From Hoeflea prorocentri (GTDB taxonomy: Bacteria > Pseudomonadota > Alphaproteobacteria > Rhizobiales > Rhizobiaceae): a stretch of DNA of 64,000 nt. The stretch is from NCBI RefSeq assembly GCF_027944115.1, contig NZ_JAPJZI010000001.1:2728001-2792000 (forward strand), read 5' to 3'. A model generated the notes under the pieces. The model was not told the origin of the DNA. It ran no database searches and saw only the letters and a list, made by a program, of their open reading frames with translations. The translations under genes and the position numbers were made by a program. Below, piece by piece: positions 9,218 through 21,142 of this stretch (its first letter is position 1; every line of letters starts with the position of its first letter).

Positions 9218-9655
9218 TCAGGATTTGTAGGGTTCCATGGCGCGGCGGGCGAGTTCGTCCGCCCGCTCGTTCTCAGGATGGCCGGCGTGACCCTTGACCC
9301 AATGCCAGGTGACCTTGTGCCGATTACGGGCCTCTTCCAGCGCCTGCCATAGTTCAACGTTCTTAACCGGCTTTTTTGCGGCGGTCTTCCAGCCGTTGCG
9401 CTTCCAACCCTCGATCCAGCCGCCGATTCCGTCCTTGACGTAGGAGGAGTCCGTATAGAGGTCGACCCGACAAGGTTCTTTCAGGGCGTTGAGCGCTTCG
9501 ATGGCAGCCTTGAGCTCCATCCGATTGTTGGTTGTATCGGCTTCACCGCCGGACATTTCCTTCTCCAGCCCCTTAAAGCGAAGAATGGCCCCCCAGCCAC
9601 CCGGACCGGGATTGCCCGAGCAGGCACCGTCGGTGAAAATCTCCACATGTTTCAA
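9218..9655 (-). CDS. rnhA: ribonuclease HI
   Basis: A 145-residue RNase H type 1. The four acidic catalytic residues are visible: D9 in [10 protein letters not shown]47 in MELKA, D69 in YTDSS and D133 in ERADELAR, with H123 in KGHAG. It cuts RNA in RNA-DNA hybrids, removing primers and R-loops. It follows thrB with one base between the stop of thrB and the rnhA ATG, so it is likely the last gene of the ispH-thrB-rnhA transcript. It converges on the peroxiredoxin gene, whose stop is 4 bases away. Confidence 0.96.
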   Translation of the reverse strand: MKHVEIFTDGACSGNPGPGGWGAILRFKGLEKEMSGGEADTTNNRMELKAAIEALNALKEPCRVDLYTDSSYVKDGIGGWIEGWKRNGWKTAAKKPVKNVELWQALEEARNRHKVTWHWVKGHAGHPENERADELARRAMEPYKS

Positions 9656-9656
9656 T

Positions 9657-10634
9657 TCAGCCAGCCTCGCCCATTCGAAGGCCGTATTCGCCGGCCGAAC
9701 CGATTTTGCGATGAAAGCGCAGATAGCGCAGATATTCCCGCGGGTCTTTCTTCACCACCATGGCGCCGTCGGGAACGGTCAGCCAGTCGTAGAGGCGGGT
9801 GAGGAAAAACCGCAAGGCAGCGCCGTGGGCGAGCAAGGGCAGCGCGTCGGCTTCCGCTCCGCTTAAGGGCCGCACCGACTGATAGCCGTCCAGAAGCGCC
9901 ATGCCCTTGGTCACGTTGAACGCGCCATCGCGCTCGAAGCACCAGGCGTTGAGGCAAATGGCGATGTCATAGGCAAACAGATCGTTGCAGGCGAAATAGA
10001 AATCGATGACGCCGGAAAGCTCCTCGCCCAGGAAGAAGACATTATCCGGAAACAGATCCGCATGAATGACGCCGGAAGGCAGACCCTGCGGCCAGTTTCC
10101 CTCCAGGTGGTCAAGGTCGGTCTGGATCTCGGCGCCAAGGCCCGCTTCCACCTCGTCGGCGCGTGATGCGGACTGGTCCCATAGCGCGCGCCAGGCTCCG
10201 ACCGACAACGCGTTGGCGCGGTTGCGCTGGAATCCCCTGCCGCTGACGTGCAAAACGGCGGCGGCCTTGCCGACTTCGCGGCAATGCATCGGTGTCGGCT
10301 TGCGTGGCCACATGCCTTCAAGAAATGATATGACCGCCGCTGGCCGGCCGGCCAGCGTGCCAAGGACGATCCCGTCGCGGCGGTGCACCGGCAAAGGGCA
10401 TGTCAGGCCGTTTTGAGCCAGATGCTCCATCAGCCCCAGAAAAAAAGGCAGGTCGTTGCGGTCAACACGTTTCTCGTAGAGCGTGAGAATGTAAGAACCC
10501 GCCGATGTGTGCACGAGGAAGTTGGAATTCTCGACACCTTCGGCAATGCCCTTGTAGGACAGCAATTCACCAATATCGTATGGCTCGAGGAAATCGCGCA
10601 GTTCCGTCTCGGTGATATCGGTATAGACGGCCAA
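9657..10634 (-). CDS. thrB: homoserine kinase (APH-fold type)
   Basis: A 325-residue protein of the aminoglycoside phosphotransferase fold, the form of homoserine kinase used by alphaproteobacteria and pseudomonads instead of the GHMP type. The catalytic loop is HADLFPDN (H191, D193, N198) and the metal-binding D211 sits in GVIDFYF. It phosphorylates homoserine for threonine synthase. It lies between ispH and rnhA, the usual rhizobial order. Confidence 0.94.
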   Translation of the reverse strand: MAVYTDITETELRDFLEPYDIGELLSYKGIAEGVENSNFLVHTSAGSYILTLYEKRVDRNDLPFFLGLMEHLAQNGLTCPLPVHRRDGIVLGTLAGRPAAVISFLEGMWPRKPTPMHCREVGKAAAVLHVSGRGFQRNRANALSVGAWRALWDQSASRADEVEAGLGAEIQTDLDHLEGNWPQGLPSGVIHADLFPDNVFFLGEELSGVIDFYFACNDLFAYDIAICLNAWCFERDGAFNVTKGMALLDGYQSVRPLSGAEADALPLLAHGAALRFFLTRLYDWLTVPDGAMVVKKDPREYLRYLRFHRKIGSAGEYGLRMGEAG

Positions 10635-10672
10635 TTTCCAGCCTCTCAGGTTCGCTCTTGCGTCGCTTGCTT

Positions 10673-11701
10673 CTAACGACCCGTCTCGCCGTTGACAAAT
10701 GCCATATCGGCAGGCGTCAGCTCAACCTCACGAAGGTCCCGCATCACCAGGAAATTCTCGTCTTCAACCGTTGTTTCGGCCAGTTCGATGGTGACGTCGA
10801 ACCGCTCGCCGAACGCATCGATGATTTCGTCCACGATGATCTCCGGTGCGGACGCGCCGGCGGACAGGCCGAGGATTTGCGGTGGTTCGGCGTCGATGTC
10901 GGACCACGGAATTTCACCGGCCCGTTGAACCAGCAGCGACTTGTCGGCACCGGCCTTGAGTGCCACCTCGACAAGGCGCTTGGAGTTGGAGGAGTTCGGC
11001 GCTCCGACGACGAGGAAGAAATCACAGCCGGGCGCGGCGGCCCGTACCGACTCTTGCCGGTTGGTCGTGGCATAGCAGATGGATTCAGCCGCCGGCGCCG
11101 TCAGATTGGGGAACCGGTCCTTCAGCGTCTTAATGATGTCCGCCGTGTCTTCAACCGACAGCGTTGTCTGGGTAACAAATCCGAGATTGTCCGGATCTTC
11201 CGGGCTGAAGGATTGTGCGCCTTCCACGGTTTCGACAAGGCTTACTGCGTCCGGCGGCAGCTGTCCCATGGTTCCGATGACTTCGGGATGTCCGGCATGT
11301 CCAACGAGGATAACATGCCGGCCACGGCGCTGATGAAGCATCGCCTGTTTGTGGACCTTCGATACCAGCGGGCATGTCGCGTCGAGATAAAAGAGGTTAC
11401 GAGCCGCAGCGTCCTGCGGAACGGATTTGGGCACGCCATGGGCCGAGAAGATGACTGGCTGCTTGTGATGTTCGGGCGGAATCTCATCGAGTTCCTCGAC
11501 GAAGATCGCACCACGTTCGCGCAACCCCTCCACGACGTAACGATTGTGGACGATCTCATGGCGTACATAGACCGGCGCACCGTATTTCTTGAGCGCAAGC
11601 ACAACGATCTGGATTGCGCGGTCTACGCCGGCGCAAAACCCGCGCGGGCCGCAAAGACGAATGGTCAGGGATGGTTTGTCCGAAGCTGTCATGACTTCCA
11701 C
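10673..11701 (-). CDS. ispH: 4-hydroxy-3-methylbut-2-enyl diphosphate reductase
   Basis: A 342-residue IspH/LytB. The three cysteines that hold the iron-sulfur cluster are C23 (GPRGFCAGV), C110 (DATCPLV) and C209 (SICYATT). A HEIVHN motif lies at 48-53. It carries out the last step of the MEP pathway to IPP and DMAPP; the first enzyme of the pathway (dxs) is also in this window. It sits 63 bases below surf1 and just above thrB on the minus strand. An in-frame ATG three codons in is an alternative start. Confidence 0.96.
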   Translation of the reverse strand: MEVMTASDKPSLTIRLCGPRGFCAGVDRAIQIVVLALKKYGAPVYVRHEIVHNRYVVEGLRERGAIFVEELDEIPPEHHKQPVIFSAHGVPKSVPQDAAARNLFYLDATCPLVSKVHKQAMLHQRRGRHVILVGHAGHPEVIGTMGQLPPDAVSLVETVEGAQSFSPEDPDNLGFVTQTTLSVEDTADIIKTLKDRFPNLTAPAAESICYATTNRQESVRAAAPGCDFFLVVGAPNSSNSKRLVEVALKAGADKSLLVQRAGEIPWSDIDAEPPQILGLSAGASAPEIIVDEIIDAFGERFDVTIELAETTVEDENFLVMRDLREVELTPADMAFVNGETGR

Positions 11702-11764
11702 CGAAATAGCTCGCCGATTGTGTAGAACAAGTGCCTGTGCATTGAAACCCTATGACCGGTGACT

Positions 11765-12517
11765 TTAGGGGGTGCGGCGCGAACGCCAGATGAAATATCC
11801 CGCAACGACCGCCAGGGCCGCTGCCAGCCCGAACCATGTGACCGCATATTGAAGGTGATTGTTGGGCAGAGACACGCGCGTGACGCCGGGGACCGGTCCC
11901 GGTGTGACGGCCCCGCTTCCGCCGGAAACGTCCACAAAGAACGGAATAAGCGCCGCCTCGTCCAGGTCCATATTCGCCGCCATAGCCGAATGGTCTTTCC
12001 AATACCAGGTGCTGTTTTGCGGCTCATTGTCCGGCACCAGCGATCCCGGTTTCTGCGCCAGCGGATTACGCGCGACGCCGATCAGTTCCACCATTCCATC
12101 CGGCGCGGTCCAGGGCCGGTTCGACGGATCCTTGAAATCGTAGGGCACAAACCCGCGATTGACGATGAGAACACGTCCGTCGGCCAGTTCGACAGGCGTA
12201 TAAAGATACCAGCCGGACTGTCCCTCATGGGTCGCCAGATAATGTTGCTCGGCGGCATGGTCGAAGACACCCTCAAAGCGCACGGGCATGTAAGCAACAT
12301 CACCGGATGCCCGCCATTCGGAAATGATATCGTCCACCGGCGCCGGCGCTTCGTTCATCCGGTTTTCTATCGTCGCGATAAGGCTCTCTTTCCATTGAAG
12401 CCGGTTAACCTGCCAGTTGCCGAGCATGAGGAGGAACGCCAATGCCGGCAGTACGAAGGCCAGCAACAGCACGAGACTGCGGCGCGACATGCCTGGCTGA
12501 CGGGACTGTTCAGCCAT
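11765..12517 (-). CDS. SURF1 family cytochrome oxidase assembly protein
   Basis: About 250 residues with the SURF1 layout: an N-terminal transmembrane helix (about 14-32), a large periplasmic domain and a C-terminal helix (about 222-242), with conserved GNWQ after the first helix and YWKDHSAMAANMDL-type sequence in the domain. SURF1 helps insert heme a into the oxidase subunit I. I chose the start giving MAEQ, since it overlaps the stop of the DUF983 gene (ATGGCTGA, 8 bases); an in-frame ATG 24 bases further out exists but would overlap more. Confidence 0.9.
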   Translation of the reverse strand: MAEQSRQPGMSRRSLVLLLAFVLPALAFLLMLGNWQVNRLQWKESLIATIENRMNEAPAPVDDIISEWRASGDVAYMPVRFEGVFDHAAEQHYLATHEGQSGWYLYTPVELADGRVLIVNRGFVPYDFKDPSNRPWTAPDGMVELIGVARNPLAQKPGSLVPDNEPQNSTWYWKDHSAMAANMDLDEAALIPFFVDVSGGSGAVTPGPVPGVTRVSLPNNHLQYAVTWFGLAAALAVVAGYFIWRSRRTP

Positions 12518-12896
12518 TATCCAACTCGCCCTCATGGGCATTGTGCTTGAACTGAAGATTGATCAAGACGCCCTTGAGCGCACGCAATAGCCAAAGGCAC
12601 AGCGCAAGGCTCAACGGTATCCAAACCAACAGATGCAGCCAGAGCGGCGGGCCATAGCTAACCTCCAGCCACAGCGCCAGTCCGACGACCAGGAAGCCGA
12701 TCAGGAGGATCACAAAAACGGCCGGACCATCTCCGGCATCGGCAAAGTCGTAGTCCAGACCGCAAACGCTGCAGGACTGCGCCAATTGAAGATAACCTGA
12801 AAACAGCCGGCCTTCGCCGCAGCGCGGACAGCGCCCGTTAAAACCCGATGCGTAGGGATCGACCGGCGGATAATGCGCCTCGTCCTTGTCACTCAT
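12510..12896 (-). CDS. DUF983 family membrane protein
   Basis: A protein of 128 residues from the ATG at 12896. A longer in-frame version would extend back into coxC and through a hairpin, so is unlikely. It has a zinc-ribbon-like pair of cysteine knuckles, CPRC and CSVC (about 26-55), then two hydrophobic helices (about 65-110). DUF983 is regularly found between coxC and surf1 in alphaproteobacteria, and an accessory role in oxidase assembly is usually assumed but unproven. Its stop overlaps the surf1 start. Confidence 0.85.
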   Translation of the reverse strand: MSDKDEAHYPPVDPYASGFNGRCPRCGEGRLFSGYLQLAQSCSVCGLDYDFADAGDGPAVFVILLIGFLVVGLALWLEVSYGPPLWLHLLVWIPLSLALCLWLLRALKGVLINLQFKHNAHEGELDNG

Positions 12897-12916
12897 TAAC
12901 CAGGCTCCAATGAAAC

Positions 12917-12946
12917 GGGGGCGCGTGCCAACCGGTTCGCGCCCCC
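12917..12946 (-). terminator. strong hairpin between coxC and the DUF983 gene
   Basis: A perfect nine-pair GC-rich stem (GGGGGCGCG / CGCGCCCCC) with a 12-base loop. It lies after coxC and 20 bases before the DUF983 start, all on the minus strand. No T run follows on the minus strand, so it looks more like a partial terminator or an mRNA 3'-end stabiliser that would set coxC above the assembly genes. Confidence 0.55.
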
Positions 12947-12972
12947 TTTCCTCAATCGGTTTTTGTGTCTCG

Positions 12973-13851
12973 TCAGTGCGCGTAGATTGCCGCGCCCCAA
13001 GAAGCCCACACATAGATGCTGAAGAAAAGGAACAGCCAGACAACGTCGACGAAGTGCCAATACCAGGCCGCTGCCTCAAAGCCGAAATGCTTCTTCGGCG
13101 TGAAGTCGCCCGAGGCTGCCCTGATCAGGCAGACAATCAGGAAGATCGTTCCGACCAGAACGTGGAAACCGTGGAAACCGGTCGCCATGAAGAAGGTCGC
13201 ACCGTAGATCGATTCCTTGAAAGCGAATGGCGCCACGGCGTATTCGTAGGCCTGCACGCAGGTGAACAACACGCCGAGCAGTACCGTCAGCACCAGGCCC
13301 TGGATCAAGCCCTTCCGGTTGCCGTGGAGCAGCGCATGGTGCGCCCAGGTCACCGTGGTTCCGGACAAGAGCAGGATGATGGTGTTGTAAAGCGGCAGGT
13401 GCATCGGATCGAGCACCTCGATGCCGACCGGAGGCCACTGCCCGCCCGTGTGCTCGACACGCGCCACCTGCGCCGCCTCGCCGGCATAGATGGCGGCATC
13501 GAAGAAAGCCCAGAACCAGGCAACAAAGAACATCACCTCGGAGGCGATGAACATGATCATGCCGTAGCGCAGATGCAGCGAAACCACCGGCGTATGGTGG
13601 CCTTCATGGCTCTCCTTGATGCAGTCCGACCACCAGCCGAACATGGTATAGAGCACAATGAGCAGGCCGATAAAGAAAAGCCAGGGACTGGCCAGCTCCA
13701 TACCGAATATGTCGAGTGAACCGCCGGCCAGATCACGCATGTAAATGATGCCGCCGATCGCCATGATCAATGCACCGATCGAACCGATGAACGGCCAAGG
13801 ACTGGGATCGATTATGTGATAATCGTGGTTCTTTTGATGCGCGTCAGCCAT
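12973..13851 (-). CDS. ctaE: cytochrome c oxidase subunit III
   Basis: A 292-residue membrane protein of the heme-copper oxidase subunit III family, with an N-terminal HDYHIIDPSPWP segment, WWSDCIKESHEGHHT, seven membrane helices and the C-terminal WYWHFVDVVWLFLF motif. It is a core subunit of the aa3 oxidase in the inner membrane. It is downstream of ctaG by 56 bases and belongs to the same minus-strand block. Confidence 0.97.
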   Translation of the reverse strand: MADAHQKNHDYHIIDPSPWPFIGSIGALIMAIGGIIYMRDLAGGSLDIFGMELASPWLFFIGLLIVLYTMFGWWSDCIKESHEGHHTPVVSLHLRYGMIMFIASEVMFFVAWFWAFFDAAIYAGEAAQVARVEHTGGQWPPVGIEVLDPMHLPLYNTIILLLSGTTVTWAHHALLHGNRKGLIQGLVLTVLLGVLFTCVQAYEYAVAPFAFKESIYGATFFMATGFHGFHVLVGTIFLIVCLIRAASGDFTPKKHFGFEAAAWYWHFVDVVWLFLFFSIYVWASWGAAIYAH

Positions 13852-13907
13852 TTAAAATCCCCGGTTTGCCTTTTTTTCGCGGCTGCGTCTCCACAGCAAA
13901 GTTTCAA

Positions 13908-14510
13908 TTAGCTGCCTTTTTCCTCGTCCTCAAGCACCGTGGCGCTCGCCACCGGCTCCTCCTTGTCGAGGGGGAAGAATGTATAGGACAGCGTTATAGC
14001 GGTGATGTTGCGCGTCTCCGGCGCGTTGACGATCTCGGGATCGACAAAAAACATGACAGGCATCTCCAGGCTGTCGCCGGATGCCAACTCGGTCTCGGTA
14101 AAGCAGAAACACTCGATCTTGTTGAAATAGGCGCCGGCCGATTGCGGTGTGACATTGAAGGTCGCCTGACCAGAAGATGTCGACATGCCGGTATTGATGG
14201 CCAGATATGACGCCTGTTTCGTCTCACCGATACGCAGTTCCACTTCGCGCTGAAGCGGCTTGAAATCCCAGTTCAGATCGCCGGATGTGTTTGCATCAAA
14301 GCGCACCGTGATCTTGCGGTCGAGGATCTCATCGGAATACTGCTCGGCGCGCTGAATGGTTCCGCCATATCCGGTCACCTGGCAGAAGAGTTCATAAAGC
14401 GGAACGGCGGCATAGGACATGCCGGCCATGCCCAGTACCACGCCCAGGCAAATGCCGACTACGCGTGTATTGCTTACGGGCTTCTTCTTGCTTTTTGGCT
14501 GCTCGCTCAA
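13908..14510 (-). CDS. ctaG: cytochrome c oxidase assembly protein CtaG/Cox11
   Basis: A 200-residue protein with one N-terminal membrane helix (about 17-37), PLYELFCQVTG just after it (C43) and the copper-binding CFCFTE motif (C134, C136). Cox11 proteins deliver copper to the CuB site of subunit I. The gene begins 10 bases after the stop of the small coxF gene and precedes coxC, the normal alphaproteobacterial order. Confidence 0.96.
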   Translation of the reverse strand: MSEQPKSKKKPVSNTRVVGICLGVVLGMAGMSYAAVPLYELFCQVTGYGGTIQRAEQYSDEILDRKITVRFDANTSGDLNWDFKPLQREVELRIGETKQASYLAINTGMSTSSGQATFNVTPQSAGAYFNKIECFCFTETELASGDSLEMPVMFFVDPEIVNAPETRNITAITLSYTFFPLDKEEPVASATVLEDEEKGS

Positions 14511-14520
14511 AATCGCCTCC

Positions 14521-14679
14521 TCAAAATGCCCGGTCCAGGATCGCCGGACCGAATTTGACGATCGTCGCGATATAAAAAATCACCACCAGTGCCGCGAGGG
14601 CAAAAGCAAGTGCGATAGAGCGAAGCCGACGCGCGCGTTTCTGTCTGTCCGTCAGTTCTATCCGCTCGACCATGCTCAT
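14521..14679 (-). CDS. coxF: CoxF-like small membrane protein of the cytochrome oxidase operon
   Basis: A 52-residue frame beginning MSMVERIEL, with basic residues RQKRARRLR followed by one transmembrane helix (about 21-41) and a short tail. Its ATG overlaps the ctaB stop as ATGA (14676-14679), and its stop is 10 bases before ctaG, so it is very likely translated by coupling. A short CoxF protein of this shape sits in this place in rhizobial oxidase operons. Its role in assembly is not well defined. It is easily lost in annotation because of its size. Confidence 0.85.
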   Translation of the reverse strand: MSMVERIELTDRQKRARRLRSIALAFALAALVVIFYIATIVKFGPAILDRAF

Positions 14680-15611
14680 GCTCCAATGCTCACAATGAAG
14701 CCGTCGACCAGAAGGGTCGCGAACAGACCGAAGAGATAGATCAGCGAAAAGCCGAACATCGACTTTGCCGCCTTCATCGATGTGTCCTCAGGCGGCATGC
14801 GCAATACCCTGAATGCGTACCACACGAAGCCAAGTCCGAGCCCCATCGCCAGAACACCGTATACGAGTCCGGCAAAGCCCATCCAGTATGGCAGCACACC
14901 GACCAGCGCGGTCGCAATGGCATAGATGAATACCTGCCGCTTGGTGGACTCGACACCCGCAACATTCGGCATCATCGGCACGCCCGCTTTGCCATAGTCT
15001 CCCTGCTTGAAAAGAGCCAGGGCCCAAAAATGCGGCGGCGTCCAAAGGAAGATCATGAGGAAGAGCACAAAGCTTTCCCATGAAACGGTGCCGGTGACAC
15101 AGGCCCAGCCGATCATCGGCGGCAAGGCGCCCGCGGCACCGCCGATCACGATATTCTGGGGCGTCGAACGCTTCAGCCACATCGTGTAGATGGCGACGTA
15201 GAAAAATATGGTGAAAGCCAAGAGCCCGGCCGACAGCCAGTTCACGAGCAATCCGAGCGTGAAGATCGAGAAGGCGGACAGGACAAGACCGAACGTCAAC
15301 GCCTCGCCTGGCAGGATGCGTCCGGACGGGATCGGCCGCGACGCGGTGCGCGACATGACCGCATCGATATCGGCATCGAACCACATGTTCAGGGCACCGG
15401 AAGCACCCGCCCCGACGGCGATGCATAAAATAGCCACCGCGCCGATGAAGGGATGAACATCTCCGGGCGCAATCAGCAGGCCGACAAGGGCTGTGAACAC
15501 GACAAGCGACATGACGCGCGGCTTGAGCAACGCAAAATAATCGCCAGGACCTGCCTCGGAGAGACCGATCTCGCCCGCGTTCAGCGCTTCATGTTCACCG
15601 GTTATTGCCAT
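14676..15611 (-). CDS. ctaB: protoheme IX farnesyltransferase (heme O synthase)
   Basis: A 311-residue UbiA-superfamily prenyltransferase with about nine membrane helices. The prenyl-diphosphate/magnesium motif NxxxDxxxD is at N75, D79, D83, and SRPIPSG follows at 91-97. It attaches a farnesyl chain to heme b, giving heme O on the way to heme A for the aa3 oxidase. It lies between coxA and coxF, with a hairpin in the 66-base gap to coxA. Confidence 0.96.
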   Translation of the reverse strand: MAITGEHEALNAGEIGLSEAGPGDYFALLKPRVMSLVVFTALVGLLIAPGDVHPFIGAVAILCIAVGAGASGALNMWFDADIDAVMSRTASRPIPSGRILPGEALTFGLVLSAFSIFTLGLLVNWLSAGLLAFTIFFYVAIYTMWLKRSTPQNIVIGGAAGALPPMIGWACVTGTVSWESFVLFLMIFLWTPPHFWALALFKQGDYGKAGVPMMPNVAGVESTKRQVFIYAIATALVGVLPYWMGFAGLVYGVLAMGLGLGFVWYAFRVLRMPPEDTSMKAAKSMFGFSLIYLFGLFATLLVDGFIVSIGA

Positions 15612-15640
15612 TTCGCGTTCAAACGTCCGTTCAAAATACC

Positions 15641-15667
15641 GCCGGAAGCCGCCACAGCGGCTCCGGC
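15641..15667 (-). terminator. hairpin between coxA and ctaB
   Basis: GCCGGAGCCGC and GCGGCTTCCGGC face each other on the minus strand with a short loop and a single bulged base. It sits in the gap after the coxA stop and before ctaB. A short T-containing run (TATTTT) follows. It may lower read-through into ctaB or protect the coxBA mRNA. Confidence 0.5.
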
Positions 15668-15677
15668 CTGCTTTCGT

Positions 15678-18231
<2,554 letters not shown>

Positions 18232-18605
18232 GACTATTCTCCCTCACCAACGCCCGAAACTTTTTTTGCCGGGCGCAATATCCCTTTAATTGACTGCGCT
18301 TAAAATCATAAATTAGAGGCAATCGCAACTGGCTGACAGGTCTGAAAGTGCGACAATTTAGGCTATTGAACCGGCTAAGGAACAATGCGGCCTTGCTAAA
18401 TGTCGCATACACATGCAAAAAAATCCCGCAATTTTGTTCGGTTTACCGTGGATGTCCCTGAAAAAATAAGCAAACACGGCGCGATTGTCGCCGCAATTTG
18501 CGCCTAGGGACGCCTGCCCGGGCGGCCGATGATATTGAAGACTTTTCAATGAATGGTCTGTGCCTGCAAGATAGACTGACTGATTCGGGTAGCGCTGGAG
18601 CCGAT
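18232..18605. other. divergent intergenic region between coxB and ialB-like gene
   Basis: 374 bases without a supported gene. The part next to coxB holds the SD for its GTG and an A/T-rich stretch (about 18290-18320) that may carry the oxidase promoter. The part near 18410-18475 is also A/T-rich and may serve the rightward gene. An imperfect inverted repeat (about 18478-18504; arms like GGCGC-ATTG / CAAT-GCGCC) could be a regulator site or a leader hairpin. No clean -35/-10 pair could be fixed by eye. Confidence 0.4.
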
Positions 18606-19121
18606 ATGCTGCATTTTGTGACGAAGATACTTACGGCACTCGCCGTCGGAGCGGCAACGCTTGCTGCAACCGTGCCGGCGAGCGCGCAGCAGCCTGGAAC
18701 CGTGAAAGCCAATCACGGGGCCTGGTCCATCGTCTGCGATCAGCCGCCGGGCGCAACTGGCGAGCAATGCGCTCTCATGCAGAACGTCATTGCGGAGGAC
18801 CGGCCGGAGATCGGCCTTTCCGTCGTTGTTCTGAAAACCGCCGACCAGAAGGCCAAGGTGCTTCGGGTTCTCGCACCGCTTGGCGTTCTGCTGCCCAACG
18901 GGCTCGGTCTTAATGTCGATGGCAAGGATATTGGCAGAGCCTATTTCGTGCGTTGCTTCACGGATGGCTGTTATGCCGAGGTCATTTTGGAAGAGGCGCT
19001 TCTCAATACGCTGAAATCCGGCGGCACCGCGACCTTCATCGTCTTTCAGACACCGGAAGAAGGCATCGGCATTCCCGTGGACCTTTCCGGCTTTACAGAC
19101 GGGTTCGCCGCCCTGCCCTGA
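18606..19121 (+). CDS. invasion-associated locus B (IalB) family periplasmic protein
   Basis: 171 residues from the ATG at 18606, which follows CTGGAG with good spacing and opens a standard signal peptide (hydrophobic about 6-24, cleavage after ASA). In-frame starts further up (18498, 18549) would put 20-36 residues before the signal and are less likely. The mature part matches the IalB pattern: GAWSIVCD, EQCALMQ, then CFTDGCYAE, giving four cysteines likely to form two disulfides. IalB was named from Bartonella red-cell invasion, but many free-living rhizobia have it, so no virulence role is implied. Confidence 0.88.
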   Translation: MLHFVTKILTALAVGAATLAATVPASAQQPGTVKANHGAWSIVCDQPPGATGEQCALMQNVIAEDRPEIGLSVVVLKTADQKAKVLRVLAPLGVLLPNGLGLNVDGKDIGRAYFVRCFTDGCYAEVILEEALLNTLKSGGTATFIVFQTPEEGIGIPVDLSGFTDGFAALP

Positions 19122-19140
19122 CGGATCGCACAAAACTGCC

Positions 19141-19590
19141 CTAGGCTGAGTATTTGTCCTGCATGAACCGGTAAGAGTGTGCGACGAGCGTGCGCAGGAC
19201 ATTCATGTCGATCTCTTCCAGCCGCTTCACATAGAGGCAGGATTTGCCGGTCTTGTATTTGCCTAGCTCGGCCAAAAGCTCTCCATATTGGGAAAAACCC
19301 GGCATGATGTAGATGCTGATGGCCGATTTTCGCGGCGAGAATCCGGTTATCATCCATTCGCCGGTTTTCCCGCTGGCATAGGTGTAAGTGTAGCGGCCAA
19401 AGCCGATGATGGAGCTTCCCCACATCACCGGCTCCTCACCGCTGATCTTCTTCATCATCGCAATCAGCACCTCGGCATCGCTGCGTTTTTCAACGTCGTC
19501 GATGGCGCCGATAAACGCTCCCACATCAGCCAATCCAGGTTTCGTCTTAACCTCAACCGTCTTTGCATCACGGAATTTTACGGAAGCCAT
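19141..19590 (-). CDS. DUF1801 (YdhG-like) protein
   Basis: 149 residues from the ATG at 19590. A much longer in-frame reading on this strand would lie antisense to tldD and is not credible. The pattern (DVEKRSDAEVLIAMM, a GEEPVMWGSSIIGFG core, YTYASGKTGEWMITGFSPRK, then KTGKSCLYVKRL) is that of DUF1801, a small soluble fold of unknown function. Alternative start at 19617. It converges on the IalB gene with 19 bases between stops. Confidence 0.85.
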   Translation of the reverse strand: MASVKFRDAKTVEVKTKPGLADVGAFIGAIDDVEKRSDAEVLIAMMKKISGEEPVMWGSSIIGFGRYTYTYASGKTGEWMITGFSPRKSAISIYIMPGFSQYGELLAELGKYKTGKSCLYVKRLEEIDMNVLRTLVAHSYRFMQDKYSA

Positions 19591-19701
19591 TTGCCCTGTC
19601 CAAAGCCTGAGTGACATTGCGCGGTGGATATGCACAACGGATAACTTATATGATTGAGCGACCGCCGTTAACACCGGCCTGCCCAACCCAATCTGGATGA
19701 C

Positions 19702-21120
19702 ATGATGAACACCGACCTTCTCAAGACCTTTGATTGTGCGGAGGACCGCATATCGCGCATTGTCGCCGACAGTCTGAAGAGCGCCGATGACGGCGAGCTC
19801 TTCGTGGAATATGCGCTGGTCGAATCGCTGACCTTCGATGACGGGCGGCTGAAATCCGGAAACTTTTCCTGCGATCAGGGCTTCGGGCTGCGGTCGGTGG
19901 CCGAAGATGCCGTTGGTTACGCGCATTCGGGCGAGTTGTCGGAAGCGGCGCTGCTTCGCGCCAGCGATGCTGTCTCGGCCGTGACGCACGGCTATAGCGG
20001 CACCTATGCGGATGCACCGGCGAGAACCAACAAGCGCCTTTACAGCGACATCAACCCCATCGGTTCGCCATCTTTTGCCGAAAAGGTGACGCTGCTTCAG
20101 GAGGTCGACGATTATCTGAGGAAGAAGGATCCGAAAGTGCGGCAGGTCACCGCTTCTCTGGCCGCGGGCTGGCAGGTTGTGAATATACTACGTGCGGACG
20201 GCCAGGTGCTCAGGGATATCCGCCCGCTGACGCGTTTCAATGTGAGCGTCGTCGTCGGCGACGGCGACCGGCAGGAAAGCGGCTCGCAGGGCCTCGGCGG
20301 ACGCCACAGTTTCGGGGATTTTCTGACGGAACAAAGCTGGCAGAGCGCCGCAGACAATGCGTTGCGGCAGGCGCTCATTAACCTGGAGGCAATCCCCGCT
20401 CCCGCTGGCACGTTCGACGTCGTGCTGGCATCAGGCTGGCCTGGTGTGATGCTGCACGAAGCGGTCGGTCACGGGCTTGAAGGCGATTTTAACCGGAAGA
20501 AGACCTCCGCTTTTGCCGGCTTGATGGGCGAACAGGTCGCGGCCAAGGGTGTGACCGTTGTCGATGACGGCACGATCGCCGAACGGCGCGGCTCGTTGAC
20601 GATCGACGATGAAGGCACGCCATCTGGCTATAACGTCCTGATCGAGGACGGCAAACTCGTCGGCTACATGCAGGACCGGCAAAACGCACGCCTTATGGGC
20701 ATGAAACCGACCGGCAATGGACGGCGTCAATCGCACGCTCATCAGCCGATGCCGCGCATGACCAACACCTATATGCTCGGCGGCGACAAGACGCCCGACG
20801 AAATCATCGCTTCGGTCGACAAGGGTGTTTACGCGGTCTCCTTCGGCGGCGGTCAGGTAGACATCACATCCGGCAAGTTCGTTTTCGGATGCACAGAGGC
20901 CTATCTGATCGAGGACGGCAAGGTCGGTGCGCCGATCAAGGGCGCCATGCTGATCGGCAATGGACCGGATGCGATGCACAGGGTTTCGATGGTCGGCAAT
21001 GATTCAAAGCTCGATGACGGCATCGGCATGTGCGGCAAGGCCGGCCAGGGTGTTCCCGTCGGCGTCGGCCAGCCACATCTGCGCATGGATCAGATGACCG
21101 TCGGCGGCACGCAGGCCTGA
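19702..21120 (+). CDS. tldD: metalloprotease TldD
   Basis: A 472-residue TldD/PmbA family protease. The zinc motif is HEAVGH (H252, E253, H256) followed by GLEGDF, and the FGCTEAY segment near the C terminus gives the conserved third-ligand region. TldD normally works with PmbA (TldE) as a heterodimer that degrades unfolded peptides; PmbA is not in this window. An adjacent second ATG (19705) is an equal start. tldD near the oxidase genes is a common rhizobial order. Confidence 0.95.
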   Translation: MMNTDLLKTFDCAEDRISRIVADSLKSADDGELFVEYALVESLTFDDGRLKSGNFSCDQGFGLRSVAEDAVGYAHSGELSEAALLRASDAVSAVTHGYSGTYADAPARTNKRLYSDINPIGSPSFAEKVTLLQEVDDYLRKKDPKVRQVTASLAAGWQVVNILRADGQVLRDIRPLTRFNVSVVVGDGDRQESGSQGLGGRHSFGDFLTEQSWQSAADNALRQALINLEAIPAPAGTFDVVLASGWPGVMLHEAVGHGLEGDFNRKKTSAFAGLMGEQVAAKGVTVVDDGTIAERRGSLTIDDEGTPSGYNVLIEDGKLVGYMQDRQNARLMGMKPTGNGRRQSHAHQPMPRMTNTYMLGGDKTPDEIIASVDKGVYAVSFGGGQVDITSGKFVFGCTEAYLIEDGKVGAPIKGAMLIGNGPDAMHRVSMVGNDSKLDDGIGMCGKAGQGVPVGVGQPHLRMDQMTVGGTQA

Positions 21121-21142
21121 CTGAACACGCCGCATTTGCCGC

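Noticed and set aside
10658-11725. Open frame of 355 codons on the plus strand
   Set aside because: Antisense to ispH with its three cluster cysteines; a shadow frame.
12897-13079. N-terminal extension of the DUF983 protein
   Set aside because: It would pass through the 12917-12946 hairpin and into coxC; the known family starts near the zinc ribbon.
18606-19121. IalB as evidence of a pathogen
   Set aside because: The family is widespread in free-living alphaproteobacteria; nothing else in the window points to invasion.
19591-19989. N-terminal extension of the DUF1801 protein
   Set aside because: It would run antisense into tldD; family length and sequence start at 19590.
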